This document shows positions 1 through 7,105 of a stretch of DNA of 12,946 nucleotides, piece after piece. Below the pieces are notes generated by a model that was given only the letters and a program-made list of their open reading frames with translations, made no database searches and was not told the origin of the DNA. The position numbers and the translations under genes were made by a program. The stretch's first letter is position 1; every line of letters starts with the position of its first letter. Origin of the DNA: Amoeboradix gromovi (lineage: Eukaryota; Sanchytriomycota; Sanchytriomycetes; Sanchytriales; Sanchytriaceae); assembly GCA_018985225.1 (NCBI GenBank), contig JADGIF010000247.1:1-12946 (forward strand), read 5' to 3'.

Positions 1-203
1 CTTTTATTAATGATAGCATTTCCTCCTTATGGTGCACCTTTAAAAACGAGTTAGTCTAGTTTTTATATTTGGTGTCCCCACCAACTGGGTGAATCTCCGG
101 GTCATAGTTTGGCAAATTTGCAAGTCTTACTCAATTAGTGAATTTAGTTAAACCAATCACATTTGTTTTATTTTAATAAAAGGCAATTTCTAGGATTCTC
201 ACG
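1..203. other. 5' flank of the F-box gene, possibly with the tail of an upstream gene
   Basis: No complete gene is visible here. On the + strand the frame starting at base 1 is open for 17 codons to a TAG at 52-54 and ends in the peptide AFPPYGAPLKTS. This could be the last residues of a gene lying to the left, but it is too short to assign. A CCAAT box at 153-157 lies about 50 bp before the F-box start codon and could serve its promoter. The segment 61-110 is more GC-rich than its surroundings but does not fold into a tRNA that I can recognise. Confidence 0.25.
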
Positions 204-1403
204 ATGACATTGCCTCTTCCAATTGAAATATTTGAGAAAATATTTAGCTACCTTGATAATGTTGAAATGACTGCAGTGCGGTTGCTGAATAGGGCGTTAA
301 ATAGACAAGCCCTGAATAAGATGTTTTTTCAAGTCAATCTTTATGGTACGTATGATGAAATTACTTTTAAAATACAGAGGATATCAGAGATGGTAGATCG
401 TTATAAATGCCAGGGCATTAGACATTTGGCAATAGCAAGTTCTGAATTTCAATTCAATGGTCAAAAACAATTTTTGAATACTATATTTCATTCGCTTATG
501 GGTATGAAGCTGCACAAGCTCATGTTAATGCACCCCAATACTATAACCAAAGACCAACTTCAGCTTTTGCTCTTAACTCATCCTTTAAAGGAGCTAGAAT
601 GTCATTTTTTTGAACTGGATGAAGAAATTACATGGATTTTACTAAAATATGGAAGTTCATTAACTAACATCTCCCTTGAGTTACCTGACAAGGGTATGAA
701 TTTACTTCAAGTCATTCCTAAATTGTCAGTTACCCTGCAAAATCTTAGCCATCTTGATCTTCATAACGGCTACTTGACAGTTCACGAAATTAAAAATCTA
801 TTCAGCAGCTTTAAAATCAAAGCTTTGAATCTAAATCAAATGGTAATAAGTGGTAGCGACTCCAAGTTGACCTTTCACTGTTTAGATTTATTAAGAATTG
901 ATGACTGCGCCATTAATTCTTCCACCTTTTACGATTTATTCAATCCAGAAAAGCTTGTTATTCGTAAATCCAGCATTACCTGCTGCCAATTTGATAAAAT
1001 GTCGAATTTGCGAATCTTATCCCTTCATGAGCTAAATTTTTTATCTAGTCACTGTGTTGATCTTTCAAAATCAAATGTACATAAAATTCGAATCGGCCAC
1101 TCCACCCTAGTTCCTGGAGGCCTGTCACTACTACTGCATAATAAGAACTTGAAATATTTTGAGGCAGATTACATATTTTGTACTGATTTCATCAGTTCAC
1201 AATTGCTGTTAAATTTAAACCTGCTGTGTTATTTCAGACTAGGCGCTGTTGAGCCTAGCATGTTCAGTCTAAGTGATGTTTATCAATTTTATACATTGAA
1301 GTCAACAATTGTTATAAGCTCAAAAGCTTTTTTAGAAACTGCAGATTTGGTTCAGGAATGGTGTTCAAGCCAAGATATTCCACAGCATGTTCTAATCTCT
1401 TAA
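204..1403 (+). CDS. F-box protein with degenerate leucine-rich repeats
   Basis: This encodes a 399-residue intronless protein. Residues about 3-42 match an F-box: LPIEIFEKIFSYLDN opens it, followed by a Leu/Asn/Arg helix ending in KMFF. F-boxes bind Skp1 and dock substrates onto SCF ubiquitin ligases. The rest, especially residues about 175-330, is a series of irregular 22-28-residue leucine-rich segments such as LSHLDLHNGYL and LRILSLHELNF, the usual substrate-recognition surface of F-box/LRR proteins. The substrate cannot be told. The first ATG is used; it sits directly before the F-box and 47 bp after a CCAAT box. The gene ends TAATAA, a double stop that overlaps a polyadenylation hexamer, and lies tail to tail with the nucleoporin gene 32 bp away. 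The F-box call is good; the LRR call is from pattern only. Confidence 0.75.
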   Translation: MTLPLPIEIFEKIFSYLDNVEMTAVRLLNRALNRQALNKMFFQVNLYGTYDEITFKIQRISEMVDRYKCQGIRHLAIASSEFQFNGQKQFLNTIFHSLMGMKLHKLMLMHPNTITKDQLQLLLLTHPLKELECHFFELDEEITWILLKYGSSLTNISLELPDKGMNLLQVIPKLSVTLQNLSHLDLHNGYLTVHEIKNLFSSFKIKALNLNQMVISGSDSKLTFHCLDLLRIDDCAINSSTFYDLFNPEKLVIRKSSITCCQFDKMSNLRILSLHELNFLSSHCVDLSKSNVHKIRIGHSTLVPGGLSLLLHNKNLKYFEADYIFCTDFISSQLLLNLNLLCYFRLGAVEPSMFSLSDVYQFYTLKSTIVISSKAFLETADLVQEWCSSQDIPQHVLIS

Positions 1404-1407
1404 TAAA
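1402..1407 (+). terminator. AATAAA overlapping the F-box stop codon
   Basis: AATAAA starts on the second base of the TAA stop (1401-1403). It lies in the 14-mer TTAATAAATTAATT (1400-1413), which recurs at the end of the PheRS gene. Only 32 bp separate this stop from the convergent nucleoporin stop, so a very short 3' UTR or overlapping transcript ends are expected. A role in 3'-end formation is inferred. Confidence 0.5.
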
Positions 1408-1435
1408 TTAATTATGTTTACTTTTTTATATTAAG

Positions 1436-2671
1436 CTATATCCTTCTTCGTCTTTGTATTGGCTTTTTTGGTTGTCCGGTTGAGCTCCCGAATATATCAG
1501 ATTTCACGGGCTGCACTCCGAACAGATTAGGGGTACCAAAGAGTTGTTGTTGCGGCTTGTCAAATGACTCAACAGAATGCTGAGGCTGCATATCCATTTG
1601 CATTGAATTACTATCCATTTGCATTGAATTGACATCCATCTCCGCGTTAAAAACGAATTTTTGTGGGTCAGAAAACACATTGCCAGATGCATATTGCTGT
1701 TGTTGAGGCCCTTGTTGAAATTGCTGTGCTGGTGATGCAAAATTAAGTGCCGGTTCCTCTGGCACAACTGCAAAGTTGTTGAGTGCGAATTGTTTCGAAT
1801 CGGAAGAATCAGGAGCTGAAGTACCGCCAAACACAAACGGTTTTGATGCAGTAGGCTGAGAGGACTCCAAAGATTCACCACCAAAAACAAACAAACCGTT
1901 CTTTTCCGATTGTGATTTCATGTTTCCAAAGTTGAATTTCATATCGGATTCCCCAAATTTAAAATTATTTGTGAATTCCGAATTGTTAACTGGTTTAGTC
2001 GTATGTGCAGAAGGCTTAACTGATGTACTATTTGGAGAATCAAGCATGGCATCTGATTTTTGGGATATTGGGGGAGAACTGTGATCAGGAAGTTGTGCAT
2101 TATTATATGGTTCACTTTCTACAATAGAATTGGAAATAGCAGGCTCTTTTGATTCAGAAATACAGCATTCTTTACTAGCAGGAACTTCAGTTTCAGCGGA
2201 TTTCTTAGAAGGACTGCTTAAATCCGTTACCTTTAATGTCTCTATTTTTTTAATTGGCTGATCGTCTTCAAAGTCTTTGTTAATTTTGAGAATTGTGGCA
2301 TCCATCTCTACTTTTTTACTATCGCTTAGTCCGACAAGTTCATCAAGAAGAGGACTGCTGGCTAACTGACGTTGTCTTTTTCTAGAATTATGTACAGCAT
2401 TATCTTCACTTAAATCAACTATATTATATTGCTTTCTTTTATGTTTCCTTGGAATGAATATGTCACAGTCGTCTGGAATTTTATTGTTGCTGGAATACTT
2501 TCTATGATTTCTAATCTTAGTATCAGTGTCATCATTACTATCTAGTGTACTATTGAATGTAGGTTCGGTATAAAGAACTCTTTTTTTCTTTGACACGTTA
2601 ATTTCATCTCCCATAGGTCTCTTCCTCTTCATAGAAGGTTTAAATTTTGTCAACTTTTCTTCAAAGTTCAT
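1436..2671 (-). CDS. FG-repeat nucleoporin-like protein (Nup153/Nup1/Nup124 type suggested)
   Basis: This is a 411-residue, mostly disordered Ser/Asn/Gln-rich protein. Seven FG dipeptides lie in two clusters: FKFG, FNFG, FVFG and FVFG at residues 239-282, and LFG, LFG and IFG at 378-395. FG clusters bind transport receptors inside the nuclear pore. The N-terminus has basic patches (KRKR at 15-18, KKKR at 28-31) and another run at 73-101, compatible with nuclear localisation. The protein ends PKKPIQRRRRI; a short basic tail after FG repeats is seen in Nup153, Nup1 and related basket nucleoporins. At 411 residues it is much shorter than Nup153. The annotated ATG is only 3 bp from the divergent PheRS ATG; Met14 (2630-2632) is an alternative start that would leave 42 bp. 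It ends in TAG. The FG class is likely; the exact orthologue is uncertain. Confidence 0.65.
   Translation of the reverse strand: MNFEEKLTKFKPSMKRKRPMGDEINVSKKKRVLYTEPTFNSTLDSNDDTDTKIRNHRKYSSNNKIPDDCDIFIPRKHKRKQYNIVDLSEDNAVHNSRKRQRQLASSPLLDELVGLSDSKKVEMDATILKINKDFEDDQPIKKIETLKVTDLSSPSKKSAETEVPASKECCISESKEPAISNSIVESEPYNNAQLPDHSSPPISQKSDAMLDSPNSTSVKPSAHTTKPVNNSEFTNNFKFGESDMKFNFGNMKSQSEKNGLFVFGGESLESSQPTASKPFVFGGTSAPDSSDSKQFALNNFAVVPEEPALNFASPAQQFQQGPQQQQYASGNVFSDPQKFVFNAEMDVNSMQMDSNSMQMDMQPQHSVESFDKPQQQLFGTPNLFGVQPVKSDIFGSSTGQPKKPIQRRRRI
1591..1632 (-). repeat. Two 21-bp tandem repeats inside the nucleoporin gene
   Basis: Two nearly identical 21-bp units (1591-1611 and 1612-1632) encode consecutive heptapeptides ending NSMQMD, at about residues 347-361. 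The length keeps the frame. They look like a recent slippage duplication in the disordered linker between the two FG clusters. Confidence 0.8.
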
Positions 2672-2674
2672 AGT
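2632..2674. promoter_or_regulatory. Divergent start region shared by nucleoporin and PheRS genes
   Basis: The nucleoporin ATG (2669-2671, read leftward) and the PheRS ATG (2675-2677, read rightward) are separated by three bases. If both starts are right, each promoter must lie inside the other's coding sequence. If the nucleoporin instead starts at Met14 the gap is 42 bp, bases 2633-2674. No TATA box is visible between them. Confidence 0.45.
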
Positions 2675-3763
2675 ATGACAACGGGGTTTAAACGAATTTT
2701 AAAAGCACCATTACAAATACCAGGACATGCACCGCTGACCAGAATGGCGAAGTATATGGAAGAGTTTATGAAAACAAATAAATTTCACAGAGGCGCTGTT
2801 CCGCCGCCGCTGATATCAATTAAAGAGAACTTTGATGACCTCAATTTTCCAAAAGATCATGTTGGTAGATCAAAGAGCGACACTTACTATATTGGTGACA
2901 AGGTACTCAGAACGCATGCTACATGTCATCAATTGGAAATGCTCAAGTTCAAACAAGCTTATTGGATATGTGATACATACAGAAGGGATGAAATAGACAA
3001 GACACATTATCCAATATTTCATCAGATGGATGCTGTTAAAGTATTTGATTTTCCGAGAACAGATGAAAATGTCAAGAAGGTTGTAAGGGATTTAAAAGAG
3101 TTTATTGAGTCGTTTCTGTATTACATGATTCGCAACACTTTTCCGGATGTTAAATTCAGATGGGTTGATGAATATTTTCCATTCACAAATCCTAGCTTTG
3201 AATTAGAAGCATTTTTGAATAATAACTGGGTGGAGCTACTTGGTTGTGGAGTAATTGAAGATAAAATTATCCAAAGGGTGCACCCTGGTAAGATTGGCTG
3301 GGCATTCGGGATGGGACTGGAACGCGTGTGTATGCTCTTATATAGTATTCCAGATATCAGATTGTTCTGGTTAGATGAGACTCGATTTACAAATCAATTT
3401 CCGCTTCCGACAGAATTCAAAGATTCTGTCCCTAAGCAAGTTCCATTTGTGCCCTTTAGTTTTAATCCGCCTTGTTATAAAGAAATTTCATTATTTATTC
3501 CGAATGCCAATGAATTGGATCCTATTGATAGTAAAACTTTTGATTTAAATAGAGTATACGAAATCATGAGGAGCCATGAGGAACTTATTGAAGATGTAAA
3601 TTTAAAGGAAAAGTTTTATCATCCAAAACATAAAAAGTGGAGTTTGCTTTTCAGAATTACTTATAGGGCGCTTAACAGAAATCTCTCTAATAATGAGATA
3701 AACGAAGTACAAGCAAAAATTAAAAAGTCTTTGGTTTCTGATATGGGGGTCGAAATCCGTTAA
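2675..3763 (+). CDS. FARS2: Phenylalanyl-tRNA synthetase, mitochondrial monomeric type
   Basis: This charges tRNA-Phe with phenylalanine, normally in mitochondria. The 362-residue protein has the class II core in order: HATCHQLEML (81-90), motif 2 YRRDEIDKTHYPIFHQ (102-117), YFPFTNPSFE (167-176), LLGCGV (188-193), motif 3 GWAFGMGLERV (208-218) and IPDIRLFW (225-232). A C-terminal FDX-ACB anticodon-binding domain covers about 267-362, with SLLFRITYRALNRNLS and the typical ending MGVEIR. It is shorter than the usual ~450 residues because the N-terminal extension and the insertion after motif 2 are small. The first 29 residues carry only basic charges (K6, R7, K10, R23, K26), compatible with a short targeting signal. 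The conserved HxPL block is already at residue 18, so no later Met can be the start. It ends TAATAA. Confidence 0.95.
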   Translation: MTTGFKRILKAPLQIPGHAPLTRMAKYMEEFMKTNKFHRGAVPPPLISIKENFDDLNFPKDHVGRSKSDTYYIGDKVLRTHATCHQLEMLKFKQAYWICDTYRRDEIDKTHYPIFHQMDAVKVFDFPRTDENVKKVVRDLKEFIESFLYYMIRNTFPDVKFRWVDEYFPFTNPSFELEAFLNNNWVELLGCGVIEDKIIQRVHPGKIGWAFGMGLERVCMLLYSIPDIRLFWLDETRFTNQFPLPTEFKDSVPKQVPFVPFSFNPPCYKEISLFIPNANELDPIDSKTFDLNRVYEIMRSHEELIEDVNLKEKFYHPKHKKWSLLFRITYRALNRNLSNNEINEVQAKIKKSLVSDMGVEIR

Positions 3764-3767
3764 TAAA
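3762..3767 (+). terminator. AATAAA overlapping the PheRS stop codon
   Basis: The hexamer begins on the second base of the TAA stop (3761-3763). The surrounding 14-mer at 3760-3773 is identical to the one that ends the F-box gene. A function in cleavage and polyadenylation is inferred. Confidence 0.5.
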
Positions 3768-3916
3768 TTAATTGATTCCAAAAGGGCATCTATTTTTGGT
3801 TGCAAAATTGGTGGTCTAAATACGGCGCATAGTTTCCGCAGACATTTAAAATTAAAAATAGATATAAATTTGCTTTCCTTTGTTCTACAGTGTTGATAAG
3901 GCCTAAATCCAAAGTA

Positions 3917-5164
3917 ATGGGATCCTTGGAACTAGTGCTGATATGTGTAGGGACTCCGATTCAGATTTTGGCTCTTACAATCTTTACAATTAATTCGCAG
4001 ACACAGCAATTAAAAAACAGAGTACCCGATTTATCAATAGCAGCTGGAATATTTAGCATAATTCAATTTGTGATAGCCTTGAATTTGGGAACTAATCAAT
4101 CTCTGTGTGATCTAGCTTATTGGACTGCACACTTGTACATCCCACTTTGCTCTTTGCCGTTAATTCTGAGAAGCTGGACAGTTTATTTTGCATGGCACTT
4201 TAATGAGGCAAAGATGTGCAGAGCAATGAAATTGGAAACAAAGGAAAAGTTAAACCATCTATTTTTCTTCAAACCAAGTTATGAATGGTTTTTACAGCAT
4301 CCCAGCATGTCTCATCGTAAATTTAGATATTTGATAATGGCGATTTTCTTTCTGTTCCATACTCTATTGGGTCTCGCTTTTAACTATAGTCGTAGTGATA
4401 ATTGTTATGTTTTTGATGACTTAATTCATCTAGAGACAATTTTTATGGTGTATTTTATCGTAAATTTTTTTATGATTAAGCTACTATTTACAGTCAGCAT
4501 GTCATTAGGAATATTCAAAGAACTACTATTTTCTACACTATGTTGGGCATTCTGCCATACATTTTATTTTGTCCTACGTTACATCGGATCTGATTGGGCA
4601 GATTTAGTCATCGCTCTCCTTGTATTTCTACTGAACTTTATTTCGTTTGGATTGCCATTGTATGAGCTAGCTACAACAAACTTGAACTTGCGTAGGCAGT
4701 CAATCACTCTTGAAATTGGTGACGAAGAAATAAAGAAACCACGGGCTAGACAAAATACAAAATATTTTAACAATAATATTCCATTAAAAGATTGCCTAAA
4801 AGATCCAAATGGCATGAAAGATTTTAAGGAGTTTTTAGCGAAGGAGTTTAGCGTGGAAAACATACTGTTCTGGGAAAAAGTAGAAGAATTTAAAAACATG
4901 TTTGCAGCTAGCACAATCCGAGAACGTGAGTTTCTCGCAGCTGTTATCTTAGACGAATATGTTGCGGAATATGCTCCATCCCCGATTAACGTTGATTACA
5001 AATCCATCAAATTATTAAGGGAGGACATACGAAATAAAAACCTTTTCGCTGAAATGTTTGACAAGCCTCAGCAGTCACTCTACCAATTAATGGCCACCGA
5101 CTCATATAGACGATTTTTACTAACGCCTGCTGGTAAGCGGTATCGATTTTTTACAGTTCAATAA
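3917..5164 (+). CDS. Seven-transmembrane protein with C-terminal RGS domain
   Basis: This is a 415-residue 7TM-RGS protein. Seven hydrophobic segments lie at roughly 3-26, 40-58, 68-92, 137-156, 172-195, 202-222 and 228-250, followed by a charged linker and an RGS domain at about 289-403. RGS domains accelerate GTP hydrolysis by G-alpha subunits. Gα-contact positions are conserved: Glu-Asn in the ENILFW block (314-315) and DSYRRFL with D395, S396 and R398, so an active GAP is expected. The layout resembles fungal GprK-like and plant RGS1-like receptors; the ligand is unknown. The frame extends upstream to a GTG at 3890, but a eukaryote should start at the first ATG (3917), directly before TM1. 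There is no ATG anywhere between the PheRS stop and 3917. A pyrimidine-rich stretch ending CTACAG at 3871-3890 resembles a 3' splice site, so a 5'-UTR intron is possible. Confidence 0.9.
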   Translation: MGSLELVLICVGTPIQILALTIFTINSQTQQLKNRVPDLSIAAGIFSIIQFVIALNLGTNQSLCDLAYWTAHLYIPLCSLPLILRSWTVYFAWHFNEAKMCRAMKLETKEKLNHLFFFKPSYEWFLQHPSMSHRKFRYLIMAIFFLFHTLLGLAFNYSRSDNCYVFDDLIHLETIFMVYFIVNFFMIKLLFTVSMSLGIFKELLFSTLCWAFCHTFYFVLRYIGSDWADLVIALLVFLLNFISFGLPLYELATTNLNLRRQSITLEIGDEEIKKPRARQNTKYFNNNIPLKDCLKDPNGMKDFKEFLAKEFSVENILFWEKVEEFKNMFAASTIREREFLAAVILDEYVAEYAPSPINVDYKSIKLLREDIRNKNLFAEMFDKPQQSLYQLMATDSYRRFLLTPAGKRYRFFTVQ

Positions 5165-5165
5165 A
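5160..5165 (+). terminator. AATAAA containing the 7TM-RGS stop codon
   Basis: The TAA stop (5162-5164) lies inside AATAAA, with the last codon CAA supplying the first two bases. Position and pattern match five other genes in the window. Confidence 0.5.
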
Positions 5166-5340
5166 TCATTTATCGCGAATTTGTATGCATTTTTGTATAA
5201 TTTCAAGACTTTTCTGGATTTTTCTAATAGCTCAAATGCTCGATATTCTTCCTTTTCGCAAATGGTAAATCAATTCTAAATAAATAATTAACAGGTACAG
5301 CATACATTCATCAACACTGAGGAACTGGTCCAAACATGGA
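5166..5340. other. Intergenic stretch after 7TM-RGS, no gene seen
   Basis: AT-rich DNA between the 7TM-RGS stop and the tandem repeat. I see no convincing reading frame or RNA gene. It is part of the 567-bp gap between two convergent genes, the largest clear intergenic space in the window. Confidence 0.4.
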
Positions 5341-5563
5341 AATTCGATGCCATGTACAATATAAGGCACTCTAAAGAAAACGAATTTGGAGAGCTATTAA
5401 TGTACATAGTGTCGTTGGAAGTGGACATGGACCACATGGCACCAAGGAACAAAATCGATGCCATGTAAGAGGTATGGTACTTTAAAGAAAACTAATTTAG
5501 AAACCTGAACCTGTACAAAGTGTCATTTGGAGATAGATAGAGATCATATGGCAGCAAGGAACA
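5341..5563. repeat. Diverged tandem repeat, two units of about 111 bp
   Basis: Unit 1 (about 5341-5451) and unit 2 (about 5452-5563) align end to end with scattered substitutions. Shared blocks include TCGATGCCATGTA (from 5344 and 5455), CTAAAGAAAAC versus TTAAAGAAAAC, AGTGTC, CATGG/CATATGGCA and GCACCAAGGAAC/GCAGCAAGGAAC. The offset is 111-112 bp throughout. On the - strand both units stay mostly open in one frame, but with stops and no protein I recognise. The block directly joins the zinc-finger tail duplicate to its right, so both may belong to one duplicated segment. Confidence 0.75.
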
Positions 5564-5580
5564 TATACATCAAGTATCTG

Positions 5581-5690
5581 CATCCTTATTCAATCCCGCC
5601 TCAGGGTAATGAAAGCGTGAGCGATCACTGTAACGGAGCATCTAGCATTAGTTTCTCTGTGGAAATTCTCGATTTTCTCGGAAATCAGGA
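5581..5690 (-). pseudogene. Duplicated 3' end of the small zinc-finger gene (copy A)
   Basis: This ~110-bp block aligns, with a single-base gap, to 7424-7533, the 3' end and downstream flank of the intact C2H2 gene. Read on the - strand it encodes DFRENREFPQRN followed by TAA (5648-5650), matching DLRENQEYPQRN and stop in the intact gene. The upstream part, including both zinc fingers, is missing, so it cannot make a finger protein. The non-coding flank past the stop is as similar as the coding part: CTCAGGG, GTGAGC and AACGGAGC are shared. Weaker similarity continues left to about 5540. It sits 41 bp beyond the eIF5 stop. It may be a truncated gene copy or part of a dispersed repeat. Confidence 0.75.
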
Positions 5691-5730
5691 CTTTTAACGA
5701 GGAGTTCAATAAAAATAGCTGGAAAATCAA

Positions 5731-5736
5731 TTTATT
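5731..5736 (-). terminator. AATAAA containing the eIF5 stop codon
   Basis: On the - strand the stop TAA (5732-5734) lies inside AATAAA, formed with the end of the last GAA codon. The following bases ATTGATT resemble the ATTAATT after the F-box and PheRS stops. Confidence 0.5.
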
Positions 5737-6853
5737 CGCTCTCCTCTGATTCTTCACTGCTCGTGCTTCTCCCTTCTTGATCGTTTAGATACTCCATAAA
5801 CTTCAATGCATTCATTCTAACCTGCTTACTTTTTTCTAATGATCCTGCAAATTTTTTTGAGGGAGATTCATACCATTTTCTTATTATAGACTCTTGAAGT
5901 AACTCCATGTCGTAAAACTCTAACAAGAGCCCAGAAACACTCTTTAACAATCTGGGATTTGTATTGCTTGACAATATCTCTAATCCTACTATTAGATACT
6001 TCTGATATTTCTTGTTGAGCTTGTTCTTCCTAAGCAAGAGGCTCTTCCACACTTCTTCATGCTTCTCAATTAATTTCTTTTCAATAAATTCAACATCATT
6101 CAAAAGTGTTGTCACTGCCCCAATTATGGCATCTTTTCTTGATATCTCAAGTTGTTTTAACAGTTTCTTCGTGTCTTTTTTGCCTACTTGATCACAAAAT
6201 GCTTTTATAGGATCCTGAACTTGTAACCATGAAGACATGTTGGATTTCATATCAACTCTACGATCAGTCGTCCAATCTCCATCATCATCAGATTTATCAC
6301 TAATGTTAACCTCAAGATCTTTGATATCCATACTTCCCATGCCTTTAACCACTTCTTCTTGATCTGCATCCTCGTCTTCATCATAAATCTCTTTATTTTC
6401 TGATCCAGGCGGATGTCTGATAATATAAGTTGTGAGTTTGTGGGTCATATCAACAGCTTCTTTATGACCGCAGGCGACACATACTTGGTAAATTACCTGC
6501 CGCTTCTTAGATCCTTCGACAATTAAATCAGTTTCAGGATTATCACATTTTTGACAAAGTACAAACTTCTTGATAAAGTTACTTAAAATACTCTGTAGTC
6601 TAGCGGCATCATGTGCACCATTGACAATATCTCTGTCACCGACAATAGTTTGAGATCCCAACTCAAATCCAAAATATTTTGTGATATAATCACTGCGACG
6701 ATGCAAAGCACGAGCAACATCCTGAATGTTAGGAATGACTGTTTTGATTCCGTTCCCTTTACCCTCAACCTTGCATGCAATTTTGGGCATCTTATATCTA
6801 TAAAAAGCATCAGAAATATTTGGATTGACGTTGACTGATGTCGAATCGGACAT
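5732..6853 (-). CDS. EIF5: Translation initiation factor eIF5
   Basis: eIF5 is the GTPase-activating protein for eIF2 during start-codon selection. This 373-residue protein has the full family layout. The N-terminal GAP domain starts SVNVNPNISDAFYRYKMP; Arg19 corresponds to the catalytic Arg15 of human eIF5. VEGKGNGIKTVIPN follows. A zinc finger is formed by C100, C103, C125 and C128. The acidic linker carries a DW motif, GDWTTD (192-197). The C-terminal W2/HEAT domain spans about 205-357 and includes the aromatic/acidic box LLQESIIRKWYES, which in the family binds eIF2-beta and eIF3. It ends with an acidic Ser-rich tail (SSEESEESE) of the type phosphorylated by CK2. No intron is needed. The ATG chosen gives the expected N-terminus with four extra residues. 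Length is normal for fungi (about 400). Confidence 0.97.
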   Translation of the reverse strand: MSDSTSVNVNPNISDAFYRYKMPKIACKVEGKGNGIKTVIPNIQDVARALHRRSDYITKYFGFELGSQTIVGDRDIVNGAHDAARLQSILSNFIKKFVLCQKCDNPETDLIVEGSKKRQVIYQVCVACGHKEAVDMTHKLTTYIIRHPPGSENKEIYDEDEDADQEEVVKGMGSMDIKDLEVNISDKSDDDGDWTTDRRVDMKSNMSSWLQVQDPIKAFCDQVGKKDTKKLLKQLEISRKDAIIGAVTTLLNDVEFIEKKLIEKHEEVWKSLLLRKNKLNKKYQKYLIVGLEILSSNTNPRLLKSVSGLLLEFYDMELLQESIIRKWYESPSKKFAGSLEKSKQVRMNALKFMEYLNDQEGRSTSSEESEESE

Positions 6854-7105
6854 TGTTTGGATATTCTCCAGTATTTTAAATGCGAATGGGATGATAATAC
6901 TTCAGAAACTAAAGCGAATCAAAAAAGATATGCACTCAAAGCATTTAGCTTTAATAAAACTATTAAGTATTTACTTGGTAAATTAGAAAATTTTTTTGGA
7001 CATGAACTTAGTAAATTATTTGTCGTGATTGAAATAGCCTTCTTTTCTAAAGTTTTTAATTCAATAAAAGCTCGACGTTCGTATTTCTTATCAAAAATGT
7101 CTTAA
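6839..7105 (+). other. Open frame without an ATG, possible gene fragment
   Basis: The + frame is open from 6839 to a TAA at 7103-7105. From 6857 it would give about 82 residues with a protein-like make-up, e.g. WDDNTSETKANQKRYALKAF and GHELSKLFVVIEIAFF, ending in a basic ARRSYFLSKMS. The only in-frame ATG is at the penultimate codon; the apparent start at 6857 is TTG, which is not a normal eukaryotic start. It lies head to head with eIF5. A splice-acceptor-like CTCCAG ends at 6871, but I found no upstream ATG exon in the right phase. Past the TAA the same frame stays open to 7240. It could be a real exon of an unresolved gene, a decayed gene, or chance in AT-rich DNA. I do not recognise the family. 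Confidence 0.3.

Noticed and set aside
61-115. GC-richer stretch considered as a tRNA or other small RNA
   Set aside because: No cloverleaf pairing, no T-arm GTTCRA motif and no Pol III box pattern was found.
3890-3916. Start of the 7TM-RGS gene at a GTG (3890)
   Set aside because: Non-ATG start; the ATG at 3917 lies directly before TM1, and the GTG overlaps the end of a splice-acceptor-like sequence.
5288-5464. 58-residue - strand frame across the tandem repeat
   Set aside because: The openness follows from the repeat. The composition is Ser/Met/Cys-rich with no recognisable motif, and the other unit has a stop.
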